Shown here: positions 1 through 7,024 of the stretch, piece after piece
Numbering within the stretch: position 1 is the stretch's first letter
Layout: each line of letters starts with the position of its first letter
Source of the DNA: G963674665 sp964609625
GTDB lineage: Bacteria; Desulfobacterota; Desulfovibrionia; Desulfovibrionales; Desulfovibrionaceae
Reading direction: 5' to 3'
Length of the DNA stretch: 64,000 nt
NCBI GenBank assembly: GCA_964609625.1
Contig: CAZSRS010000017.1
Coordinates: forward strand, 1 to 64,000
Translations under genes and position numbers: made by a program
Notes under the pieces: generated by a model
Told to the model about the DNA's origin: nothing
What the model saw: the letters and a program-made list of their open reading frames with translations, nothing else
Database searches by the model: none

Positions 1-593
1 GACACGACTTCCTCTACGTCTGCCTGGACAACGAAGCCTACATGAACACCGGCATTCAGCGCTCCAGCTCCACGCCCTACGGCGCCATGACCACCACCTC
101 GCCTCCGGGCTCCAAGAGCATCGGGCAGCAGACCTGGAAAAAGAACCTCCCGGCCATCGCCGCGGCGCATAATGTCCCTTACGTGGCCACGGCCTCCCCG
201 GCCTACCACATCGACCTGATGAACAAGGTGCGCAAGGCCCTGCACGTCAAGGGCCCGGCCTATATCCACATCTTCGCCGTGTGCCCCACCGGCTGGGGCA
301 ACAAGCCGGAGCAGGGCATCGAGCTTTCCAAGCTCGCGGTGCAGACCGGCGTGTTTCCGCTCTACGAAGTCATTGGGGGGCGCTACAACATCACGCAGAA
401 GGTCAAGGAACTCAAGCCGGTGCAGGAGTACCTCAAGCTGCAACGCCGCTTCCGGCACCTGGGCGAAACCGACGTCGCCTACATCCAGAAGCGCGTCACG
501 GCCGACTGGGAGCATCTCAACCGCCTGGCCGCCATGTACGCCCCACCCAAGGAGGACAAGGCGGGCAAGGAGGACAAGGAAGAAGAGCAATAA
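1..593 (+). CDS. porB: Pyruvate:ferredoxin oxidoreductase beta subunit, 3' part
   Basis: The gene enters the window already open (frame begins at base 3), so the N-terminus is missing and about 197 residues are visible. The stretch DNEAYMNTGIQRSSSTPYG is the thiamine-diphosphate/Mg-binding region characteristic of beta subunits of archaeal-type pyruvate synthases, and it is followed by the conserved TSPPGS and CPTGWG segments. The family couples oxidative decarboxylation of pyruvate with CoA to ferredoxin reduction in the cytoplasm and is central to carbon metabolism in sulfate reducers. The C-terminus ends in a charged Lys/Glu-rich tail. A strong terminator lies 30 bases downstream, so this is the last gene of its operon; the partner subunits should lie upstream of the window. 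Confidence 0.93.
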   Translation, partial: HDFLYVCLDNEAYMNTGIQRSSSTPYGAMTTTSPPGSKSIGQQTWKKNLPAIAAAHNVPYVATASPAYHIDLMNKVRKALHVKGPAYIHIFAVCPTGWGNKPEQGIELSKLAVQTGVFPLYEVIGGRYNITQKVKELKPVQEYLKLQRRFRHLGETDVAYIQKRVTADWEHLNRLAAMYAPPKEDKAGKEDKEEEQ

Positions 594-622
594 CCCCTTT
601 CCCCGCTCTTTGCCGAGAACGA

Positions 623-651
623 GGCTCCGCCCCAGGGCGGAGCCTTTTTTT
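623..651 (+). terminator. Rho-independent terminator of the porB operon
   Basis: A perfect 9-bp stem (GGCTCCGCC, 623-631, with GGCGGAGCC, 636-644) encloses a 4-base loop and runs directly into seven Ts (645-651). It sits 30 bases after the porB stop codon. Confidence 0.93.
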
Positions 652-701
652 GGCCTTGTCCTTGCATCGCTCCCCGCGAACCACCAAGCACAGGAGCAGT
701 C

Positions 702-1622
702 ATGCACACCCTACGCGCTTCCTTGATCCTCGTGTCCGTCCTGGCGATCCTCGGAGCCTCGGTTTCGGGCTTCGCGGACTCGAGCCACAGCGTGCACCTG
801 GCCTCCTATCGCAACGAGGCCGACGCACGGAGCGGCTGGCAAGAGCTTGCCAGCGCCCATTCCACGCTCCTCGCGGGATTGGTGCATCGCATCGTCCCCG
901 TGGAGTTGCCTGGCCAAGGCCTCTACTATCGGGTCATGGCCGGCGCGTTCAACGAACGCTCCCAGGCCTTGAAACTGCAGAATTCGTTGCGCGACCTGGG
1001 CCTGTACGCCGAGGCCATGCCCCTGCCCTCGCAGCCGCCGGTGGTGGCCCAGGGCCCGTACCGTCTGCCCGCACCGCAACGGCTCGATGCACCCTCCCCC
1101 ACACCGCCGAAGAAACCGGCAGTCGCCGCTGCTCCGAAGATGCCCACTTCTCCGAGAGCAGCAACGCCCCCTGCGCAACCGGTGGGCCCGGCGAGCGTCA
1201 AAAATACCACGGTCCCTCTCCACTTCGCGGCACGGGAAAAACCCGCGCCACAACCCAAGGCGTCGGAGATTGTCACCAGCCTGCGCAAGTTCGTGTCTCC
1301 ACCGCCGGTCACGGCCAAGCGGAAGCAGGACTCGAAGCATGGCACCGATCCCATGGCCGAAGGCGCGGTGCGGGAGCAGTTGGCCACGAATTCGCCTCCT
1401 CCGGGGAGCCTTTCCACCACGCCGCGGACTTCCTTTCAGGATGACGGCGCAAGCGACGGTGGCTTGACACTTGCCCGTCCACGCAACAGTCCAGGCCGCA
1501 TCGCCGCCATCTATGGCGACATGGGCAGTGATTTCGAGGATATACCAGGCGCGGTTCCCATGAAGCACATGCGTAAGGAAAACGAATTCAAACCATACGT
1601 GGGGCTGGGTATTTCATTCTGA
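702..1622 (+). CDS. Exported SPOR-domain protein
   Basis: 306 residues. The ATG at 702 has an AGGAG site six bases upstream (691-695). The N-terminus is a signal peptide (hydrophobic LILVSVLAILGASVSG, cleavage expected near FADS). Residues of about 28-105 form one SPOR-like repeat pair (VHLASYRNEADARSGWQEL and YYRVMAGAFNERSQALKL), the fold that binds denuded peptidoglycan glycan strands. The rest is a long Pro/Ala-rich, low-complexity tail ending in an aromatic-terminated segment, VGLGISF. The likely location is the periplasm or envelope. SPOR domains are usually C-terminal, so the N-terminal placement is atypical. The exact role is unknown; it could be a cell-envelope or septal accessory protein. 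Confidence 0.7.
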   Translation: MHTLRASLILVSVLAILGASVSGFADSSHSVHLASYRNEADARSGWQELASAHSTLLAGLVHRIVPVELPGQGLYYRVMAGAFNERSQALKLQNSLRDLGLYAEAMPLPSQPPVVAQGPYRLPAPQRLDAPSPTPPKKPAVAAAPKMPTSPRAATPPAQPVGPASVKNTTVPLHFAAREKPAPQPKASEIVTSLRKFVSPPPVTAKRKQDSKHGTDPMAEGAVREQLATNSPPPGSLSTTPRTSFQDDGASDGGLTLARPRNSPGRIAAIYGDMGSDFEDIPGAVPMKHMRKENEFKPYVGLGISF

Positions 1623-1698
1623 GTCCCGCAAAGACGTGGCCCGCACTCGGGCCGCGCCTGTTCTGGCGAAATTCCCCGGTCTGTGGCATGTTCCAGAC

Positions 1699-2640
1699 AT
1701 GCCTTCGAAACGCACGGTCATTCCGATTGCCCTGTTGCTGCTCCTGGGAGTCCCCGCCCTGCTCTGGTATCTGGCCGGCTTGTCCTTCGAGCAGGGAGAA
1801 GAGGCGCGTCGAAACAATGACTGCCGACGCGCGGTGGCGGAATACAGCCACTCCCTGACCCTGTTCCCCTTGCATACCAAGGCCAGGGAAGGACGGGCAG
1901 ACTGTCTTGGCCAGTTGGGGCTTCAGCGCAGCGCCATCGCGGACTATGACCGAGTGCTCGAGGCACGCCCCACGAACGCCGAGGTGCTGCACAAACGCGC
2001 CCTGGCTTGGGTCGCTCTCGACGCGTTCGAGCAGGCCCTCCAGGACTGTGACACCGCCCTGGACATCGCCCCCCACATGACGGAAGCCCATTTCCTGCGC
2101 GGCCTGATCCGCTACCGGAGCGGGGAGCACTCACAGGCTGTCCTGGACTTCACCCAGGCCCTGGAAGCCCCCCCCGACGATACGACCACGGCCGCGTATC
2201 ACACGGATCGGGCCCAGGCGCTCTGGGCGACCGGTGACATCCCCCGCGCCCTGGATGATTTCGAGGCGGCCATCCGCCTGGACCCGGATAACGCCTTGGC
2301 CCATGCCGGCCTGGCCAGGCTCCTGGTCGAGGCACAGGAGCCTTCCCCGCAGGAAGGGGAGCGTGCCCTGGCCCTGGCCCGCAAGGCCCTCGAACTGGAC
2401 GGCATGCAGCCGGATGCGCCCCTCACACCTGACAGAGCCTGCTTCCTAGACACCCTGGCCTCGGCCCTGGCCTGCAACCGACTCTTTCACCAAGCCGCGC
2501 TCGTGCAGCTGCAAGCCCTGGACATGGCGCGGGACGAGTACCCGCACCAAGGCGCCGTGCTCCGCACCACTCCCTGCGGCGACCTGACACCCGAAGCCAT
2601 GCGTCAACGCCTGGAGCGCTATCGTCGGGCGTCTCCCTGA
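1699..2640 (+). CDS. Membrane-anchored TPR-repeat protein
   Basis: 313 residues from the ATG at 1699. An in-frame GTG at 1636 would add 21 residues, but no clear ribosome-binding site supports either start. The N-terminus is a signal anchor (IPIALLLLLGVPALLWYLAG), followed by tetratricopeptide-type helical repeats between residues of about 30 and 210, for example EVLHKRALAWVALDAFEQAL and AHAGLARLLVEAQ. Tetratricopeptide repeats are protein-protein scaffolds; the membrane anchor would place them in the periplasm. It lies 76 bases after the SPOR gene on the same strand and may be co-transcribed. There is no catalytic signature, so only the architecture is assigned. Confidence 0.65.
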   Translation: MPSKRTVIPIALLLLLGVPALLWYLAGLSFEQGEEARRNNDCRRAVAEYSHSLTLFPLHTKAREGRADCLGQLGLQRSAIADYDRVLEARPTNAEVLHKRALAWVALDAFEQALQDCDTALDIAPHMTEAHFLRGLIRYRSGEHSQAVLDFTQALEAPPDDTTTAAYHTDRAQALWATGDIPRALDDFEAAIRLDPDNALAHAGLARLLVEAQEPSPQEGERALALARKALELDGMQPDAPLTPDRACFLDTLASALACNRLFHQAALVQLQALDMARDEYPHQGAVLRTTPCGDLTPEAMRQRLERYRRASP

Positions 2641-2698
2641 TCCCGAAGCGCCCTGGGCCGCCCGCCGAAATATATCGTCCATGGTTACGGAACTGCCC

Positions 2699-2726
2699 TA
2701 AAGTACTGCCCTGTGGCGTCCGATAT
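2699..2726 (+). promoter_or_regulatory. Candidate sigma-28 (FliA) promoter
   Basis: TAAAG at 2699-2703 and TCCGATAT at 2719-2726 resemble the flagellar sigma-28 consensus TAAA-N15-GCCGATAA. The spacer is 16 here, one base long, with two mismatches in the -10 box. It lies about 80 bases upstream of the small gene at 2806. Confidence 0.45.
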
Positions 2727-2805
2727 GTTCTACTGAAAGGGATGAGAACAACAAAGCGCGGGTGGACACCCCTCCCAGCGCCGCATCGGAATCAGGAGGC
2801 GCCAC

Positions 2806-3006
2806 ATGAACATGCTGGAAATGCAATCGGGCCTCAGTGGATTGGCAAATGCCCTGGAATCACAGAAGATGGTCACGGACCTCATCACCAAGACCGTGCA
2901 TCCCGAGCATGGAGCGCAGTTCTCCCAGCAGGAGCACGCCGTCCAAACCACCCAGCTGGCCAAGGCCGTCACCGGCCTGGGATCCAAAGTGGACGTCACC
3001 GTATAG
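2806..3006 (+). CDS. Small helical protein, possible YjfB-type motility protein
   Basis: 66 residues. A strong AGGAG site precedes the ATG, and upstream lies a sigma-28-like promoter. The sequence has no signal peptide, cysteine or catalytic motif and is predicted to be mostly helical (LEMQSGLSGLANALESQKMV, then a Gln/His-rich stretch). Its size, composition and the flagellar-type promoter recall the short YjfB-like putative motility proteins, but the residue match is too weak to be sure. It is a single-gene unit: hairpins follow, and the next gene is convergent. Confidence 0.6.
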   Translation: MNMLEMQSGLSGLANALESQKMVTDLITKTVHPEHGAQFSQQEHAVQTTQLAKAVTGLGSKVDVTV

Positions 3007-3060
3007 CCAACCAGAGACCGCGTCACCTGGTGCGAACGGCTCGCGCCACGGCGACGCAAC

Positions 3061-3091
3061 GCGCCCCGGCGCCGAGGGGCGCGGGCCTTTT
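3061..3091 (+). terminator. Probable terminator after the small 66-residue gene
   Basis: GCGCCCC (3061-3067) pairs with GGGGCGC (3076-3082) around an 8-base loop. It is followed by GGGCC and a short TTTT, so the U-tract is weak. Confidence 0.5.
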
Positions 3092-3172
3092 CCGCATCGG
3101 GCCGCGCGGACGCGAGCCTTCCCCAGGTTCCTGCCCGCGCGGCATTCTTATTGAAACCGCTACAATGAGTTA

Positions 3173-3209
3173 AGCCCCGCTCCTATCCTGCACGGAGGAG
3201 TACGGGGCT
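3173..3209. terminator. Hairpin between convergent genes
   Basis: AGCCCCG (3173-3179) pairs with CGGGGCT (3203-3209), and an inner CTCC/GGAG pairing extends it. It lies between the end of the small plus-strand gene and the end of the minus-strand gene at 3257, so it could act in both directions. There is no U-tract on the plus side. Confidence 0.35.
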
Positions 3210-3256
3210 GTCGTTCATCCCGTGGACCTTCCTCGCCGGCAGAGAATCGCGGAAGG

Positions 3257-4453
3257 TTACGGCCTGGGGCCCTGACTGAAGCTGGTGTCTCGAACCGCCT
3301 TGCGGATGAAGTCCTTGACAAGTTCGCTGACCATCTGCTCCCGGCTCAGGAAATCGAGGTACTTACCGCCCTCGATGATCGGTTTGAATTCGTCATGGTT
3401 CAAGGCGTTGTCTTCGACCATTTGCTGTTCGAGGAAGGCCGCAAAGGGCTCCAGCCGGCCGCGCAACTCGTCGGGAGCCAGGGCCGCGATGGTCGCGGCC
3501 TGCTCCGCGATGGCGCCGGGCCGAGGCATGGAAGCCGAACCCAGCACCTCCTGCAAGGCTTTGCCCAAGGTCTTGCAACCGTCCATGACGTGCTTGGTCT
3601 TGACCATGTTCATGCCCTTCCAGCCGGCATTGACCCACTTGAACAGGCTGACCTTGGTTTCTCCGGGATTCTGCTCCAGGAACACGCTCACGGTGATGGA
3701 GTCGTACATGTAGGAATCGGCCCAGCCGACTATCTTCAGCAGGTTGCCCTTGATGCCGGAGTAGAAGAAATACCAGTCCTTGAGCGGGCCGAAGGCCAGC
3801 CCCTTCATGCCCACGGAACTCTTGTCCTTGAGCCGTGAGACGGAGATGATGGCCTTGCCCTCGGGGACCTGATATCCGGCCACCAGCCGATCCAGGGCGT
3901 AGGAATAGTACACGCCCGAGTTCACGTCCGGGGTACTCTGCTCCTCCTCGACACCGCGCAGGAACACGGCGTTGTCCGGGTCGGGCAGGTCGCCGGAAAG
4001 GGCTGCCAGGGGCTGGGCCACCGTCTCGGGCTCCTGCCAGCCCCCCATGCGTACCATTCCAGGCATCACGGCCTCGGCCGGCACTTCGGTGCTGAACAGA
4101 TAGGACGCGACCCGAGAAAGGGGCATGCGTAGGGTGAACTCCCAGAACGCCGGAGTGGCGCCGTCCCGCTCGCCAGGCTTGACGTCGCCGGGGCTGTCCT
4201 TGGGCAGGGCGGCAAAGGCTATGAGATTTTTCGCCCGCGAGTGATGAAACGGCAAATCCTTGTTCTTCAGTATCTGTAACAGGGAAGAAATGTCTTCCTC
4301 CGCGGTCTTGAGCGCCTCCTTGAGTTCACGGGAGCCGAAGAGCCCGGCCTGGGCACTGTTCCGCGCTCCCTCGGCCGTAATGAACACAAAGCCGAAAAAT
4401 ACCCCCCAGCACAGGAGCGAAACGCTCCCGCGCACCACTTGGGCCAAATGCAT
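3257..4453 (-). CDS. Exported protein of unknown function
   Basis: 398 residues. The N-terminus is a signal peptide or anchor (SVSLLCWGVFFGFVFITAEG), so the protein is probably periplasmic or membrane-tethered. The body is a mixed alpha/beta sequence with no motif I recognise. It includes an aromatic-rich core near residues 225-250 (PLKDWYFFYSGIKGN) and a helical C-terminal third ending in KAVRDTSFSQGP. There is no lipobox, metal-binding cluster or repeat. It is the last gene of a minus-strand group with the genes at 4533 and 4998 (gaps of about 70-80 bases), all uncharacterised, so the context gives no function. Confidence 0.6.
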   Translation of the reverse strand: MHLAQVVRGSVSLLCWGVFFGFVFITAEGARNSAQAGLFGSRELKEALKTAEEDISSLLQILKNKDLPFHHSRAKNLIAFAALPKDSPGDVKPGERDGATPAFWEFTLRMPLSRVASYLFSTEVPAEAVMPGMVRMGGWQEPETVAQPLAALSGDLPDPDNAVFLRGVEEEQSTPDVNSGVYYSYALDRLVAGYQVPEGKAIISVSRLKDKSSVGMKGLAFGPLKDWYFFYSGIKGNLLKIVGWADSYMYDSITVSVFLEQNPGETKVSLFKWVNAGWKGMNMVKTKHVMDGCKTLGKALQEVLGSASMPRPGAIAEQAATIAALAPDELRGRLEPFAAFLEQQMVEDNALNHDEFKPIIEGGKYLDFLSREQMVSELVKDFIRKAVRDTSFSQGPRP

Positions 4454-4532
4454 GGAATTCTCCTGTTGGTATAGATCTGCGTGGTGGCCGAGACAATCCT
4501 GTCACGGCTTCTTCGCGGTTTACGCACCGGCG

Positions 4533-4925
4533 TTACTGTGCCGGGCCGTTGCCTTCAGTGGGCGGAAAAGGCCCCATGCCGTCCAGTTCCAAGGCCTGCA
4601 CCTTGTCCTCGAGCCATTCGATCACGGCCTTGGCCGTGTGGTAGTTCATGAGTATCTTGGCGTGCACGCGGCGCACGATGGTCTTGGTCTGCTGCGAATC
4701 CAGGGAACTGGTCTCCGGCCCCACGCTGCCGTCGGGATTGATGATGCGCTCGGAGAACTGGGGCAGCTTGTCGCTCTCCGAGTAGATGTTCATCTCGATC
4801 TCGCCGTGGGGATTCACGCCCCCCCAAACACCGTGCGCCGTATGGATGGGACAGTCGCCTCTGACTTCATACTCGTAGATGACCTTCATGGGGAAACCGG
4901 TGTCTCCCTTGTTCGTGGAGTCCAT
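4533..4925 (-). CDS. Uncharacterised 130-residue cytoplasmic protein
   Basis: No signal peptide or membrane segment. The middle holds a beta-rich stretch (GEIEMNIYSESDKLPQF), and the C-terminal part (KTIVRRVHAKILMNYHTAKAVIEWLEDKVQALE) is a helix pattern faintly like the C-terminus of small DUF3467-type proteins. I would not rely on that. The N-terminus (MKVIYEYEVRGDCPIHTAHGVW) has one cysteine and several histidines. It lies between two other unknown minus-strand genes, probably in the same transcript. Confidence 0.55.
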   Translation of the reverse strand: MDSTNKGDTGFPMKVIYEYEVRGDCPIHTAHGVWGGVNPHGEIEMNIYSESDKLPQFSERIINPDGSVGPETSSLDSQQTKTIVRRVHAKILMNYHTAKAVIEWLEDKVQALELDGMGPFPPTEGNGPAQ

Positions 4926-4997
4926 AACGTCTCCTTGTACTATTTGGATGCGGGGGCAGACCGGAGATGTGGAAAGAAAAGTCCCCTGTGCGGAGAT

Positions 4998-5321
4998 TCA
5001 GGCCACCCAGTTGAAGATGTCGCCGCCGGCCGCTTCCGGCCTGGTCACGATGGGCCGTGTCTCCGGCAGGCCCGGAGGTCCGGCCCAGACAGGAAAACCC
5101 GACTGGGTCCTGTCGACAAAACCCTCTTCATACGCCTGCTCGATCCGCCCCTGGGTCCAGGCGATGATCCGTTTCGCCTTTTCCAGCAGTGCCGGAGCCT
5201 CGGGCGGAACATAGGGCAAATCACGGGAGGTCAGGAACCCGGGCCTGTCGAACCAGTCCTGAAAGCTGCGGATCTGCAGCGTGTTCCTGGAAAGTTCAAC
5301 ATTGTCAGCGATTACACCCAT
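4998..5321 (-). CDS. Uncharacterised 107-residue protein
   Basis: The start is set at the ATG complementary to 5319-5321, which has a GAGAGGA ribosome-binding stretch just upstream. An open frame continues 20 codons further but without a site. The protein is soluble, Pro- and Trp-containing, with a likely helix (APALLEKAKRIIAWTQGRIEQAYEEGFV). No family is recognised. It is the first gene of a three-gene minus-strand group ending at 3257. Confidence 0.5.
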   Translation of the reverse strand: MGVIADNVELSRNTLQIRSFQDWFDRPGFLTSRDLPYVPPEAPALLEKAKRIIAWTQGRIEQAYEEGFVDRTQSGFPVWAGPPGLPETRPIVTRPEAAGGDIFNWVA

Positions 5322-5559
5322 GGTCCTCTCTCTTGGCCTTGATCCGTGACCTTCCCGAGGCACTACTCGTTGCGGCGGCAATTACACATAATGAAGAAAG
5401 TGACTAAAGTAAAGATAGTGCGCGGTGTGGGCATGGTCAATGCATCTTGCAATTCGCGGCCCGTGGTATTAGGTCTGGTCCATGACCGTGTCGACGCCGC
5501 GGCACAGGGAACTGATGCTTCATCCCCATTGCCCGGCCTGGGCGTGGTCATTTCCCGGC

Positions 5560-5582
5560 GCGGAAAACCACGCTTTTTCCGC
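5560..5582 (+). other. Leader hairpin upstream of the 5612 gene
   Basis: GCGGAAAA (5560-5567) pairs with TTTTCCGC (5575-5582) around a 7-base loop, 18 bases before the AGGAG site of the next gene. It could modulate that gene's expression. The remainder of the 290-base gap 5322-5611 shows no convincing gene. Confidence 0.35.
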
Positions 5583-5611
5583 TCTTGGAAATCCCCAAAC
5601 AGGAGCCGAAC

Positions 5612-6175
5612 GTGAGCCGCAAGACAAAAAGCAATCCGCAGCATCGGATCGAACGACTTCAGATCGCTCCCTATTTCGATATGGAGCAGTTCATGCTCAT
5701 CTCCCAGACCAAACGCCTGGACGAGGAAAGCGCTAGGGCCATCGACGAATACTGGGAGCGCTGGCGCGAACTGCTGCGCGTGGCGCGGATCACCTGCGGC
5801 CAGGAGCAGTACCTGCTGGTCTGGCTGGAGCAGTTGGTGGAAGAGGAAATCAACCACCTGTGGGAGACTTCGCCCAGCCGCGCCTTCTCCATCAACAGCC
5901 TGGCCCAGGCCATGCTCATGGCCACCATCCGAGACCTGGTGCCCGAGGTGGCCTATTTCGGCTGCGCGCCCGTTCCCAAGCCCTCGGCCGTCCTGCGCAA
6001 GGCCCTGGACGAGGCCGGCGTGTCCTGGACCGACGACGGCGCCCTGTCCAAGCAATACGCCATGCTCACCCACGCGCCCTTCAAAGGGGGGTGCGAAATC
6101 TGCAACCTCAAGCTGGAGTGCCCCAATGCAGGAAAGCCCTCCCCCGGCATGACAGGGGAAGAGGCCCGACCATGA
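5612..6175 (+). CDS. Uncharacterised cytoplasmic protein with C-terminal Cys cluster
   Basis: 187 residues from a GTG at 5612, chosen because AGGAG (5601-5605) lies six bases upstream; a TTG nine codons earlier has no site. The protein is largely helical and acidic (ARAIDEYWERWRELLRVAR, YLLVWLEQLVEEEINHLWE). Near the C-terminus CEICNLKLEC gives three cysteines in a possible metal-binding arrangement. There is no known domain. Its stop codon overlaps the start of the next, very small gene, so the two are translationally coupled. Confidence 0.6.
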   Translation: MSRKTKSNPQHRIERLQIAPYFDMEQFMLISQTKRLDEESARAIDEYWERWRELLRVARITCGQEQYLLVWLEQLVEEEINHLWETSPSRAFSINSLAQAMLMATIRDLVPEVAYFGCAPVPKPSAVLRKALDEAGVSWTDDGALSKQYAMLTHAPFKGGCEICNLKLECPNAGKPSPGMTGEEARP

Positions 6176-6291
6176 ACGATCCACGCGAAGCCCTCAACAG
6201 CGCGCTCAACGACAGGGAGCGGGTCCGCTGGGTCCCAACGCCCGCTCCCGGCGCGCGATCCAGCTTCGCCCCCCTGATCGGCGGGGACTGA
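6172..6291 (+). CDS. Translationally coupled 39-residue small protein
   Basis: ATG at 6172-6174 overlaps the TGA of the preceding gene (ATGA arrangement). The 39-codon frame encodes a hydrophilic peptide (NDPREALNSALNDRERVRW, then a Pro/Gly/Ala-rich tail ending IGGD). There is no signal peptide or membrane segment. The coupling and the lack of any other explanation for the interval support a real gene, but such short frames also arise by chance in high-GC DNA. Confidence 0.4.
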   Translation: MNDPREALNSALNDRERVRWVPTPAPGARSSFAPLIGGD

Positions 6292-6346
6292 TCCTCCGAA
6301 CAGCAAACCGCGGATCAAACTGGACATCAACGCAGAGGTGTTGCCC

Positions 6347-6865
6347 ATGCTCTTACGTACTGCCCCACGTCTCGGAACCCTGGCCGCTATCATATTGTGC
6401 CTGCTCCAGGTCACACTCTGGGGCTGCGCACGTTATCCCTACCCCTACGAGCCTTATCCGGCGCCGCCTCCGCCCCTGGCTCCCCTGGAGACACAGTACG
6501 TCACCGCCTACCAGTTGAACGTGCGCGCCGCGCCCCAGCCCGGCACGGAAATTCTGGGTGTGTTGCAGCAGGGCGAGTTGGTCGAGATCCTCAGCCGCAG
6601 CGACCGCTGGCTGCTGGTCAGACGCCCTCCATATGAAGGGCGCACATGGTTTCCGCAGGGCTGGGTCTACGGCGCCTATCTCACGGGGTACGAGGATTTG
6701 ATCCCCTTGCCCAAGAGCACTGCACCAGGAGCCACCAAGGCCGCCGCGCCCGACTCCGACGACAAGTCCCCCAGCCCGGAGCCACAGACTGGACAGCCCG
6801 AAGACAAGGGGCAGCGTTCTTCACCCAAGGGTGTGGAATCGGATTTTACCGACGCGGAGGGGTAA
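6347..6865 (+). CDS. SH3-domain lipoprotein
   Basis: 172 residues. The ATG at 6347 is preferred over GTG 6338 because AGAGGTG (6334-6340) lies at the right distance. The N-terminal hydrophobic segment ends in a lipobox-like LWGC at residues of about 24-27, so the mature protein is probably a lipoprotein. A Pro/Tyr-rich linker follows (RYPYPYEPYPAPPPP). Residues of about 50-110 match a bacterial SH3 domain (YQLNVRAAPQPGTEILGVLQ through GWVYGAYL). The tail is a low-complexity Pro/Ser/Asp stretch. SH3 domains of this type usually bind cell-wall peptides, so an envelope role is likely. Confidence 0.75.
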   Translation: MLLRTAPRLGTLAAIILCLLQVTLWGCARYPYPYEPYPAPPPPLAPLETQYVTAYQLNVRAAPQPGTEILGVLQQGELVEILSRSDRWLLVRRPPYEGRTWFPQGWVYGAYLTGYEDLIPLPKSTAPGATKAAAPDSDDKSPSPEPQTGQPEDKGQRSSPKGVESDFTDAEG

Positions 6866-6942
6866 TCGACACGAGTGGTCACGCGGTATGTCGCAGCGCC
6901 ATCCCTGACCTTGCCGTGTGGCCTTCCTGAAAATGAACAGGT

Positions 6943-6981
6943 CCCGCGCGCTCCCATCCTACCAGGCCGGGATCGCGCGGG
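6943..6981. terminator. Hairpin between convergent genes
   Basis: CCCGCGCG (6943-6950) pairs with CGCGCGGG (6974-6981) with a 23-base loop, in the 159-base gap between the SH3 lipoprotein gene and the AOR gene that converge on it. U-tracts are poor on both strands. Confidence 0.35.
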
Positions 6982-7024
6982 GTTGGTTGGTCATGAACCT
7001 CGAGCGACCGCTCTCGAACGCGGC

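Noticed and set aside
5391..5615. A 74-codon frame starting MKKVTKVKIVRGVG upstream of the 5612 gene.
   Set aside because: No ribosome-binding site, Arg/Ser-rich random-looking C-terminus, and overlap with the start of the next gene.
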